Shown: piece by piece, positions 27,472-35,958 of the stretch
Layout: every line of letters starts with the position of its first letter
Position numbering within the stretch: the stretch's first letter is position 1
Source: Aeoliella sp052161615
GTDB taxonomy: Bacteria > Planctomycetota > Planctomycetia > Pirellulales > Lacipirellulaceae
Direction: 5' to 3'
NCBI RefSeq assembly: GCF_052161615.1
Contig: NZ_CP197417.1
Span: 3,968,001 to 4,032,000, forward strand
Length of the DNA stretch: 64,000 nucleotides
Notes under the pieces: generated by a model
The model's database searches: none
Seen by the model: the letters and a program-made list of their open reading frames with translations, nothing else
What the model was told of the DNA's origin: nothing
Made by a program: the position numbers and the translations under genes

Positions 27472-30400
27472 ATGAAGATTCGTACAAAGCTAATTGTCGG
27501 GTTCTTGGTGTGCGGCTTGGTGCCGTTGGCGGTGGCAAGCTTACTGAGTTTCGCATCCCTTCGGAGCGGAATGACTGGGCTGCAAGACCAAGCGGCCCAC
27601 GACATGGAAGAAAAGGTTACCGCCTCGCTGAGGGCACAGCACGCGCTGAAGCGGAGCCAGGTTGAGAAGTACTTCGAAAGCATCCGCGACCAAGTGCTCA
27701 CGTTCTCAGAAGACCGGATGACGGTCCATGCAATGGAGGACTTCAAAAACGCCTTTGCCGACTACCGCAAGCAATTAGACATCGATGACGAAAGCATCGC
27801 CACCCTTCGAAACAAGTTGGGCTCTTACTACAGCGGCGAATTCGCGGAACAGTATCGAACTCAGAATGCGGGCAAGGGAATTGACTCGCAAGCATTGCTG
27901 AATCAATTGGACGACGACTCAATAGCCTTGCAGTACGCCTATATTCGCGAGAATAGAAATCCACTTGGTTCAAAGCACTTGTTGGACACCGCGGATCTAA
28001 ATACGGATTATGGCAAGATTCATGCCGAGGTACATCCGGTTATTCGAAACTACCTCGACAAGTTCGGCTACTATGACATCTTCCTCGTGGACAGCGAGAC
28101 GGGTGACATTGTCTACTCGGTGTTTAAGGAGTTGGATTTCACGACCTCGCTTAAGGATGGGTCGTACGCAAGCACGAATTTTGGTGAGGCATTCCGCAAA
28201 GCAAATGCGATGAATAACGCCGGCGAATTTGTGCTAGTCGATTTCGATCCGTATCTCCCCTCTTACGAAGCCCCCGCAAGCTTTATCGCCACGCCCATTT
28301 TCGATGGTGCTAGGAAGCTGGGCGTTGTCATATTCCAGATGCCCGTCGATCGGATCTGTGAAGTGATGGCCCAACGCGATGGCTTGGGCGAGTCCGGCGA
28401 AACCGTGCTGGTTGGCCCTGACAAGTTGATGCGGAGTAATTCTTTCCGCAAGCCCGCGACCCATGGCCTCGTCACCTCCTTCCGCAATCCGGAGGAGGGC
28501 AAGATCGATAACGAGTTCGTCACCCAAGCTCTCCAAGGCGAAAGCGGTGAAGCAATCACCACGGATTACCTCGGCAATGAGGTAATCCAGACCTATGGCC
28601 CCGTCGACCTCCTTGGGCACCGCTGGGCGCTACTTGCGAAGATGGACACGGATGAAGCCTTCCGCGCCGTCAGTGATATGAGCGATGCCGCCAATGCGGC
28701 CGCGTCTCGTGTGTTCTGGTGGTCCCTCGGCATCTCTGCTGTCTGCGGCGCTGGTATCCTTGCATTTGCTTGGTATTTTGCGGCCGCATTTGTTCGGCCG
28801 ATTACAGCCACCGTCTCGGCATTGGAGTTGGCCGCCTCGGGCGATTACACCTCACGCTTGGACGCCAGTCGCGCGGATGAAATCGGAGCAATGGGTGCCG
28901 CGACGAACACCATGCTCGAAGCGCTAACCGTGGCCGAGCAAAATGCGTTCGACTTCACAGCCAAAGTAACTGCAGCGGGCCGCTCACTTGCAATCATCGA
29001 GTTTACACCCGATGGAACGATCCTCGACGCGAACGAGAATTTCTTGGCGGCGACAGGCTATACGCTGGACGAGATCCGGGGCAAGCACCATCGCATCTTC
29101 TGCGATCCGGAGTACGTCAACAGCTCAGCGTACTCAGCGCTTTGGGATAAATTGAAGGGCGGGGAGTTCGACGCGGCCGAGTACAAGCGTATTCGCAAGG
29201 ATGGCAGTGACTTGTGGATTCAGGCGTCCTACAACCCAATGTTCAATAAGGAGGGCACGGTCTATAAGGTCGTTAAGTTCGCCAGCGACATTACGGCCCA
29301 GGTCAAGGCTCGCCAAGAGGCCTTCACCCTGCGTGGCGTGGTGGACAACAGCGAGTCGGCCTACATGATGATCGACCGCGACTTCAACATCACTTACTTC
29401 AACGATGCCACTCGCCAGCTTCTGAACACCCACCTCACGACATTCCGTACGGTGTGGCCCAAGCTGGACGTTGATAAACTGATGGGTGCCAACATCGATC
29501 AGTTCCATGTGAATCCCAAGCACCAGCGCGAACTGCTGGCCGACCCGAAGAACTTGCCAATCAAGACCGACATCAAGGTTGGTCCGCTGACCATGGCCCT
29601 CACTGTCACCGCTCAGTTGGACCTCGAAGGCAACTACGTTGGCACGAACCTTGAGTGGAAAGACGTGACCGACGTTCGCAAGCGTGAAATCGTTGACCGC
29701 AAGAACGCCGAGTACCAGCAACGCGAAGTTTCGGAGCTGTCCGGTGTCCTGCAGTCGATCGCTAACGGCGATTTGACCCAGGATTACCAAGTTGCCCCCG
29801 GCGACGAGGACACCACGGACGTGCGTGCTGTGTTCAGCAACATTGCCACGGCCGTCAACTCGATGGGCGACAAGCTCCGCGGTTTGATTCGCAACCTAAC
29901 CTCGAACGCCAGTCAGTTGTCGAGCACTTCGACGCAGCTTTCGAGCACCGCGAACGACCTTGCCAGCGGTGCCGAAGAGACCACTGGCCAGAGTGCCACG
30001 GTCGCCGCGGCTGCCGAGGAAATGTCGACCAACATGACCAACATGGCGGCTTCGACCGAAGAGATGACGGCAAACGTGCAGTCGGTCGCCAAGGCCGTTG
30101 ACGAACTGACCGCCAGCATCACCGAGATTGCCCGGACCGCCGAGCAAGCTTCGACGATAGCCCGTTCCGCCACCGAACTCACCGAGAGCAGCAACCAGAC
30201 GATTGGCCAACTCGGCCAGGCTGCCGAAGAGATTGGTAAGGTGATTGAAGTGATTCAGGACATTGCCGAACAGACCAACCTGCTGGCCCTCAATGCCACG
30301 ATCGAAGCCGCACGTGCCGGTGAGGCGGGCAAGGGCTTCGCGGTGGTGGCGACCGAAGTGAAGGAACTAGCCCGGCAAACGGCCGATGCCACGCAGGACA

Positions 30401-30834
30401 TCCGCGTCCGTATCGAAGGCATTCAAAGCTCGACGAAGGAAGCCGTTCGCTCGATCGCCAACGTCGGCGAAGCGATTCAGCAAGTGAATAGCACCTCGGC
30501 CACCATTGCCTCGGCCGTGGAAGAGCAAAGCATCACCACCAAGGAAATTGCCGCGAACGTCAACCAGACAGCTTCGGCAACCACCATGGTTTCGACCGGT
30601 GTTGCAGAGTGTGCCTCGGCTTGCAGTGAGATCTCGCGAAACATCGTGGGTGTCGACGAAGCCGCCAAGCAAACCTCGCAAGGTGCTTCGCAGACCCAGA
30701 CCGTGGGTGCTCAGCTTTCGGAGCTCGCTCACGAACTCCAGTCGATTGTCGGCCAGTTCAAGGTGGATTCGGTTAGCAATGGCCGCACCAGCGAGCGTTC
30801 GACCGCCTACGGCGAGCCCGTGCTGGCTTCGTAA
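27472..30834 (+). CDS. Methyl-accepting chemotaxis protein with periplasmic sensor, HAMP and two PAS domains
   Basis: A 1120-residue receptor. TM1 lies at about 9-28, a large Cache-like periplasmic sensor at about 35-410, and TM2 at about 413-435 (WSLGISAVCGAGILAFAW). A HAMP domain follows to about 490. Two PAS domains lie at about 505-617 (FLAATGYTLDEIRGKHHRIF) and about 620-740. The four-helix signalling tail has the conserved hairpin tip IAEQTNLLALNATIEAARAG. The C-terminus (GEPVLAS) has no NWETF-type CheR-docking pentapeptide. It lies between cheW and cheB. It probably senses a periplasmic ligand together with an internal cue through the PAS domains. Confidence 0.95.
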   Translation: MKIRTKLIVGFLVCGLVPLAVASLLSFASLRSGMTGLQDQAAHDMEEKVTASLRAQHALKRSQVEKYFESIRDQVLTFSEDRMTVHAMEDFKNAFADYRKQLDIDDESIATLRNKLGSYYSGEFAEQYRTQNAGKGIDSQALLNQLDDDSIALQYAYIRENRNPLGSKHLLDTADLNTDYGKIHAEVHPVIRNYLDKFGYYDIFLVDSETGDIVYSVFKELDFTTSLKDGSYASTNFGEAFRKANAMNNAGEFVLVDFDPYLPSYEAPASFIATPIFDGARKLGVVIFQMPVDRICEVMAQRDGLGESGETVLVGPDKLMRSNSFRKPATHGLVTSFRNPEEGKIDNEFVTQALQGESGEAITTDYLGNEVIQTYGPVDLLGHRWALLAKMDTDEAFRAVSDMSDAANAAASRVFWWSLGISAVCGAGILAFAWYFAAAFVRPITATVSALELAASGDYTSRLDASRADEIGAMGAATNTMLEALTVAEQNAFDFTAKVTAAGRSLAIIEFTPDGTILDANENFLAATGYTLDEIRGKHHRIFCDPEYVNSSAYSALWDKLKGGEFDAAEYKRIRKDGSDLWIQASYNPMFNKEGTVYKVVKFASDITAQVKARQEAFTLRGVVDNSESAYMMIDRDFNITYFNDATRQLLNTHLTTFRTVWPKLDVDKLMGANIDQFHVNPKHQRELLADPKNLPIKTDIKVGPLTMALTVTAQLDLEGNYVGTNLEWKDVTDVRKREIVDRKNAEYQQREVSELSGVLQSIANGDLTQDYQVAPGDEDTTDVRAVFSNIATAVNSMGDKLRGLIRNLTSNASQLSSTSTQLSSTANDLASGAEETTGQSATVAAAAEEMSTNMTNMAASTEEMTANVQSVAKAVDELTASITEIARTAEQASTIARSATELTESSNQTIGQLGQAAEEIGKVIEVIQDIAEQTNLLALNATIEAARAGEAGKGFAVVATEVKELARQTADATQDIRVRIEGIQSSTKEAVRSIANVGEAIQQVNSTSATIASAVEEQSITTKEIAANVNQTASATTMVSTGVAECASACSEISRNIVGVDEAAKQTSQGASQTQTVGAQLSELAHELQSIVGQFKVDSVSNGRTSERSTAYGEPVLAS

Positions 30835-30877
30835 GTCGAAGTCGGCCCCTTAGTAGTAAAGAGAAGAGGCGACGCTG

Positions 30878-30909
30878 CCGCCCCGCGGACCAAAGAGTTC
30901 GCGGGGCGG
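30878..30909 (+). terminator. Strong GC hairpin between mcp and cheB
   Basis: CCGCCCCGCG (30878-30887) pairs with CGCGGGGCGG (30900-30909). No T-run follows, so it may be an attenuator or a 3'-end stabiliser rather than a full terminator. Confidence 0.45.
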
Positions 30910-30992
30910 TACGTACGCCAAGATGAGAAGTAACGAGTTTTGCGGCTGTCCCCCGCACCTTTGAAGCACACCTTTGTCGGATCGCCCCTCCT

Positions 30993-32108
30993 GTGAACAG
31001 TCCTTCCCCCATCTCCGATCCGCTTCGCCTCCTGGTGGTGGACGACTCGGCTTTGTATCGCAAGCTGGTATCGCAAGTACTCGCCGAAGCGGACAACGTC
31101 GAAGTTGTTGGCACCGCCTGTAATGGGCGAGTGGCGCTCGAGAAAATTGACCAGCTTCGGCCCGACCTCATTACGTTGGACCTGGAGATGCCCGAGCTGG
31201 ACGGACTGGGAGTCCTTCGTCAATTGCAGCAACGCCATTCCCCGGTAGGTGCTATCGTGCTCAGCGCTCTGTCCACTGAAGGTGCCACGGCCACGACCAA
31301 GGCGCTCGAAGCGGGTGCTTTCGACTTCAACCTCAAGCCGACGGGAGCGTCGCCCGAGGAAAGCCTGGACGAGCTTCGACGGCACTTGATTCCCAAAGTG
31401 CACGCATTCGCTGACACCAAAACGCGTCGCGCCTCGCGACTGCGCAACTCCACACACGTTCACACGGTGCCGGCGGACCACGAAGTCACGCCGACCGATT
31501 TTGATAAACCTCACCGTCTGCCCCGCATCATGGCGATTGGCATCTCGACCGGTGGGCCCAAGGCGCTGATGCAGTTGATTCCCAGCTTGCCGGCGAACTT
31601 CCCGGTGCCGATCGTGCTCGTACAGCACATGCCGCCGGTGTTTACCAAGACGCTGGCCGAAGAACTCAATCGCCACTCGAAACTCAACGTGGTCGAAGCC
31701 ACGCACGGCGATACGCTCCGTCCAGGTTCGGTTTACATCGCGCCGGGTGGCAAGCAGATGAAGTTGCTGCGGCATGGCCTAACGACCAACGTGGTGATCA
31801 ACGACGACGCGCCCGAGCGCAACTGCAAACCTTCGGTCGATTACCTATTCCGCTCGGTCGCCGAAATCTACGGCGGCGACGTGTTGGCGGCGATTCTAAC
31901 GGGGATGGGTGACGACGGTCTGTTGGGCTGCAAGCTGCTCAAGCGGCGCGGCGCCACCATCATGGCACAGAACGAAGCGAGCTGCGTGGTTTACGGCATG
32001 CCACGACAGATCGTCGAAAACAACTTGGCCGACTGCATCCTGCCGCTTGAAAAGCTGGCCGAGCAGATGGTTCGACTCACAGGGCAGGAAATCGGGGTAT
32101 GTCACTAG
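30993..32108 (+). CDS. cheB: Chemotaxis glutamate methylesterase/deamidase CheB
   Basis: A 371-residue two-domain protein. The N-terminal receiver has VVDDSALYRK and phosphoacceptor D63 (TLDLEMP). The C-terminal methylesterase has the catalytic triad S185 (GISTGGPKALM), H212 (VQHMPPVF) and D308 (GMGDDG). It removes methyl groups from receptor glutamates when phosphorylated by CheA. The start is a GTG; no strong Shine-Dalgarno is visible. It overlaps cheR by 10 bases. Confidence 0.95.
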   Translation: MNSPSPISDPLRLLVVDDSALYRKLVSQVLAEADNVEVVGTACNGRVALEKIDQLRPDLITLDLEMPELDGLGVLRQLQQRHSPVGAIVLSALSTEGATATTKALEAGAFDFNLKPTGASPEESLDELRRHLIPKVHAFADTKTRRASRLRNSTHVHTVPADHEVTPTDFDKPHRLPRIMAIGISTGGPKALMQLIPSLPANFPVPIVLVQHMPPVFTKTLAEELNRHSKLNVVEATHGDTLRPGSVYIAPGGKQMKLLRHGLTTNVVINDDAPERNCKPSVDYLFRSVAEIYGGDVLAAILTGMGDDGLLGCKLLKRRGATIMAQNEASCVVYGMPRQIVENNLADCILPLEKLAEQMVRLTGQEIGVCH

Positions 32109-32986
32109 CCACTCAAGTGGAGAACACGCTGGCAGCGAGTCGTGTACCGAACACGACCACCACGCCCAGCGACAACGGAATGACCGCGCTGATCGACCTC
32201 GTCGATGAGCTGTGCGGCGTGTACCTCGACAACTCGAAGGGTTACCTAATCGAGTCACGCCTCGCGCCGATTGCCAAACGGCTCGAGTGTCGAGACTATG
32301 GCGACTTGGTTCAACGAGCGAAGAGCCTGACTGGTGCTCCGCTTCGAGGCGAGATCGTCGACGCGATCACCACGCACGAGACGCTGTTCTTCCGCGACGA
32401 ATCGCCCTTCAACGCGCTTCGCTACAAGGTCCTTCCCGACCTGATTCAGCACATCGAATCGACGCGGATGATGCGACGTATTCGCATCTGGTCGGCTGCC
32501 TCAAGCACGGGACAGGAGACCTACAGCATTGCAATGGTGCTCAACGAACTGTCGAAAGATCTACCAGGTTGGGATCTTCAAATCCTTGGCACCGACGTAT
32601 CGCCTTCGTCCATCGTGGCGGCCAAGCGGGGCTGGTACTCGAACCTCGAAGTCGGTCGGGGCCTCGACGCGATGAGCAAGTCGCAACACTTCAGCCAAGA
32701 GGGAGCTGGCTGGCAGGTAGCCCCCGAACTGCAGCGACTCACCAAGTTCGAAGTCCGCAACCTACTCAAGCCATTCCCTGAGCGCGACCAGTTTGACGTG
32801 GTGTTTTGCCGCAACGTGGCAATTTATTTCAAGGCCAAAGAGCGGGCCGACATGTTCCGTCGCATGGTCGATACGATGACCCAGGGCAGCTGGCTATTCG
32901 TCGGCTCGGCCGAACGACTCAGCGATTTGGGCCCTGAATTTACGCCGCAAACGCACTGTGGCTGCACGGTCTATCGACCCAAGTAG
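32099..32986 (+). CDS. cheR: Chemotaxis receptor methyltransferase CheR
   Basis: A 295-residue SAM-dependent methyltransferase. The CheR helical N-terminal domain is followed by ITTHETLFFRDESPF, the SAM-binding IWSAASSTGQETYSIAM, and FDVVFCRNVAIYF. It methylates receptor glutamates and opposes CheB. It has about 28 extra N-terminal residues rich in Thr; a start at the Met of MTALIDLVDELC is possible. It overlaps the cheB end by 10 bases. Confidence 0.95.
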   Translation: MSLATQVENTLAASRVPNTTTTPSDNGMTALIDLVDELCGVYLDNSKGYLIESRLAPIAKRLECRDYGDLVQRAKSLTGAPLRGEIVDAITTHETLFFRDESPFNALRYKVLPDLIQHIESTRMMRRIRIWSAASSTGQETYSIAMVLNELSKDLPGWDLQILGTDVSPSSIVAAKRGWYSNLEVGRGLDAMSKSQHFSQEGAGWQVAPELQRLTKFEVRNLLKPFPERDQFDVVFCRNVAIYFKAKERADMFRRMVDTMTQGSWLFVGSAERLSDLGPEFTPQTHCGCTVYRPK

Positions 32987-33186
32987 TTCGCGCGTCGAAC
33001 CAATCAGCGGGTTCGTGCAACTCGCACTGCGTGTTCAAAACGCAGCCCACTGGGCGAAGCGTGCGCACTTTTCTTTATTGCTGCTGTCACCTCGATTGCG
33101 TAGATTTATACGCCCACTTGCAACTAGGGAGGCAAGTGCGAGATGGACAGCTTGTACACATCCATTGCTTAGGCGGGAAATTAAGC

Positions 33187-34608
33187 ATGGCCTATCGCTC
33201 GAACCTATGCGCGCTGGCGGCGCTACTCGTCGCCGGCTGCTCGTTGCTGGCCCACGGCCAGGACATTCTGCTTTCGCCCGAAGCGGACGCGGCGCGCCGC
33301 TATCCGTTCACGGAGGAGGACAACCTGCTTCTGGACGAGATCCAGCGGGGTTGTTTCAACTACCTTTGGAATGAAGCGGGCGACCCGGCGAAGCTGGTGC
33401 GAGACCGTACGAACACCGAGGTGTCCAGCGTCGCGGCGGTTGGCTTCCAACTGTCCGCGCTGCCGATCGGCGTCGAGCGAGGTTGGGTGTCGCGCGAAGA
33501 AGCCGAGCAGCGGGCCCTCGCCATCCTGCGGGCCCTAGTCAAAGAGAAGGACAACAAGAAGTTTGGCATCTACCTGCACTTCGTCGACCGCCACAACGCC
33601 AAGCTGATCACCGATGCCCCCGAGGTGCAAACCAGCACCGTCGATCATGCCATCCTCCAGTCGGGTGCCATTCCGGCGGGAATCTACTTCGGTGGCGAAG
33701 TCCGCGAGCTGGTCGACAAGCTGATCGCCGACGCCAACTGGAAAGCCTACGCCCGCCCCGACGACCAACTTTTGTCCTTCGGCTGGCGATCGTCGAAACT
33801 CGACACCCTCGATGCCGAGGGCGAACTCCGCCCCTGGGTGTGGCACGTGACCGGTGCCGAGGAAACGCTTTGCTACATGCACGCGGTCGCGTCGCCCAAG
33901 GACGATCACAAGCTCGATCCGACCGTGGCGTACAAGATGAAGCGCAAGCTGGGCCAGCACAGCAACATGTTGCCTTACATCGTGACCTGGAACGGCGCGA
34001 TGTTCACTTACTTCTTCGACCAGTGCTGGATCGACTATCGCCGGTTCGAGGCCGACGACCCCGCGGAGTTCGGCGGCGAAGGTCCCCGCGTGAATTGGTT
34101 CGAGAATACCCGCCGCGCGTTCGCCGCGCATCGCCAGCGGTGCATCGAAAAGTCGCCCGAGCTCATTTCGCTTGGCCAGAATCGCTGGGGCGTGGGTCCT
34201 TGTATCGGGCTCAACGAATTGCAGCAAGTTGGCTATCTCGTTCAGGAATTGCTCCCCAACCATAGTGGCATGGATCAGTGGCAAGGTGGCACCGTGGCTC
34301 CCTACGTCACCGCAAGTGCCCTGCCCTTCATGCCCGCCGAGACGCTTGCCGCGCTCCGTGAGATGAAGGAACTGAAGAACGCGACCGGCTATCCGCTGGT
34401 GTGGCGTTCGCCCTCCGAGGGTGGCTATGGCTTTCTCGACAGCTTCAACCTCGAGCACATGCACGCCCCTGACGAGTACGTCGGCATCGACGTCGGCCCG
34501 ATGCTGCTATTGATCGAGAACGCTCGCACGGGGCTTATCTGGAACTTATTCCACCAGCACCCCAACACCCGCCGCGCCGTCGAGCGGCTAGGTTGGGTCG
34601 AACGCTAA
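33187..34608 (+). CDS. Glucoamylase-like glycoside hydrolase (COG5368 type), exported
   Basis: A 473-residue protein. The N-terminal signal contains LVAGC, a lipobox, so it may be a lipoprotein. The body shows the glucoamylase-like (alpha/alpha)6 features: RGCFNYLWNEAGDPAKLVRD, TNTEVSSVAAVGFQL, TWNGAMFTYFF, and the C-terminal GGYGFLDSFN. Related proteins include beta-1,2-glucan hydrolases (GH144), so the substrate may be a beta-glucan rather than starch. The ATG at 33187 begins the signal peptide; longer readings add unrelated residues. A 7-bp hairpin (33115-33121 with 33132-33138) lies upstream. It converges with the transporter gene 16 bases later. Confidence 0.85.
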   Translation: MAYRSNLCALAALLVAGCSLLAHGQDILLSPEADAARRYPFTEEDNLLLDEIQRGCFNYLWNEAGDPAKLVRDRTNTEVSSVAAVGFQLSALPIGVERGWVSREEAEQRALAILRALVKEKDNKKFGIYLHFVDRHNAKLITDAPEVQTSTVDHAILQSGAIPAGIYFGGEVRELVDKLIADANWKAYARPDDQLLSFGWRSSKLDTLDAEGELRPWVWHVTGAEETLCYMHAVASPKDDHKLDPTVAYKMKRKLGQHSNMLPYIVTWNGAMFTYFFDQCWIDYRRFEADDPAEFGGEGPRVNWFENTRRAFAAHRQRCIEKSPELISLGQNRWGVGPCIGLNELQQVGYLVQELLPNHSGMDQWQGGTVAPYVTASALPFMPAETLAALREMKELKNATGYPLVWRSPSEGGYGFLDSFNLEHMHAPDEYVGIDVGPMLLLIENARTGLIWNLFHQHPNTRRAVERLGWVER

Positions 34609-34624
34609 ACGCCGTTGGCCCCCT

Positions 34625-35644
34625 CTACGGTAGTTCGACGATCGTTCCACCGGATGGCTCCACGGGCATCGCACGCGTTGCCGCGCGGATGTCGAGCAGG
34701 AACGCCCCGACGCCGAGCCAGATGAAGGCGAACGATACCAGGCCTTCCCACCCCACGCTCTCGCCATTCATGGTCACGGCGACCAGCAACTGCCCCGTTG
34801 GCACGATGAACTGCAAGAACGCCATGCTGCTCAGCGGCAGGCGGTTCGTCGCATGGGCAAACCAGATCAGGGGCATGGCCGTCGCGATGCCGGTAACCAC
34901 CAGCATCGACGACACGAGCAGCTCGCGGCCGAACGCCGGCGTGGGTCCCCACAGCTCGCGGCACACCACGTAACCCACGGTGATCGGTAGCAGCATGCCG
35001 CACTCGATCATCAGCCCCGAAATGGCCGAGGCCTTTATTTGTTTGCGAAACAATCCATAGAAGCCGAACGAAAATGCCACCAGCAGCGACAGCCACGGAA
35101 GCTGCCCCATGCGGACCGTCTCCCACACCACGCCCACTCCCGCTAGCACGAGTGCGATGGTTTGCGCTCGCCGCAAGCGTTCGCCGAGAACGGCAACGCC
35201 CAGCGCGACGCTCACCAGCGGATTGATGTAGTAGCCCAGGCTGGCGTAGCGAAGCTGATCGGTCGCCGTGCCGTAAACAAAGCCGGCCCAATTGGTGATG
35301 CTCAGCAGTGCCGTCAGTGCCAGCAAGAATCGCGCTCGAGGCGAACGCAGGAGCGCCGCCGCTTCGTCCTTCTGCCCCACCCACCACACCAGGACCACGC
35401 AGGTCACGAACGCCCAAATGCCTCGGTGGGCTGTGATCTCGAGGCTCCAGTCAATCCGCGACGCCCCGCTGGCTTCCATGTATCCCGAGCGAAACACCAC
35501 GTGGTTGAGCACCACGAACATCACGGGGAACAGCACCGCCCACCAGCCAAATGCCAGCACTGCATACACCACGCCCAGGCGATAGCTGTCCGCAGTGGGC
35601 GATGGCGGTCGGGTCGTGGTCATTCGAGACGCGAGGGAAGACAT
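34625..35644 (-). CDS. rarD: RarD-like EamA-family membrane transporter
   Basis: About 339 residues with some ten membrane helices arranged as two EamA repeats. The first helix FGWWAVLFPVMFVVLN, the segment AHRGIWAFVTCVVLVWW (RarD-type EI.(A/G)HR motif) and NWAGFVYGTATDQLRYASLGYYINPL match RarD closely. The start is uncertain: ATGs at 35644 and 35623 both lack a clear Shine-Dalgarno. RarD proteins are putative drug/metabolite transporters with unsettled substrates. Confidence 0.88.
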   Translation of the reverse strand: MSSLASRMTTTRPPSPTADSYRLGVVYAVLAFGWWAVLFPVMFVVLNHVVFRSGYMEASGASRIDWSLEITAHRGIWAFVTCVVLVWWVGQKDEAAALLRSPRARFLLALTALLSITNWAGFVYGTATDQLRYASLGYYINPLVSVALGVAVLGERLRRAQTIALVLAGVGVVWETVRMGQLPWLSLLVAFSFGFYGLFRKQIKASAISGLMIECGMLLPITVGYVVCRELWGPTPAFGRELLVSSMLVVTGIATAMPLIWFAHATNRLPLSSMAFLQFIVPTGQLLVAVTMNGESVGWEGLVSFAFIWLGVGAFLLDIRAATRAMPVEPSGGTIVELP

Positions 35645-35958
35645 AGAAAAACGCTGGGCAAAACAGGTGGAAACCAACGCCGCCAGGACCGCCAAGCAGC
35701 TTGGCAGGTTCAGCGCCCTTCAGATATCCACAGCCCCAGAGCATACGCGGGAAAGTCCCCTACTGACAGCGGAGCTTGGCAGACTTTGCGGCCTGGGAGG
35801 ATTATTCCGAATTTCCGGGTTGTTTGGGTCAGGTTGCCTCTACTGTTTGCCGATATCAGAAGGCAAGGGAACGTTCTCGATGGTGCGTGCTACCTCGCAC
35901 ACCCGTCGGAAACCCCGCAAAACACCGCTCGTCGACCTTCTCAGAATGGTGAAGCACC
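35645..35958. other. Intergenic region between divergent rarD-like and TPR genes
   Basis: About 310 bases without a gene. A small hairpin (TTGCC 35847-35851 with GGCAA 35862-35866) lies in the second half. No strong promoter consensus is seen. Confidence 0.45.
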
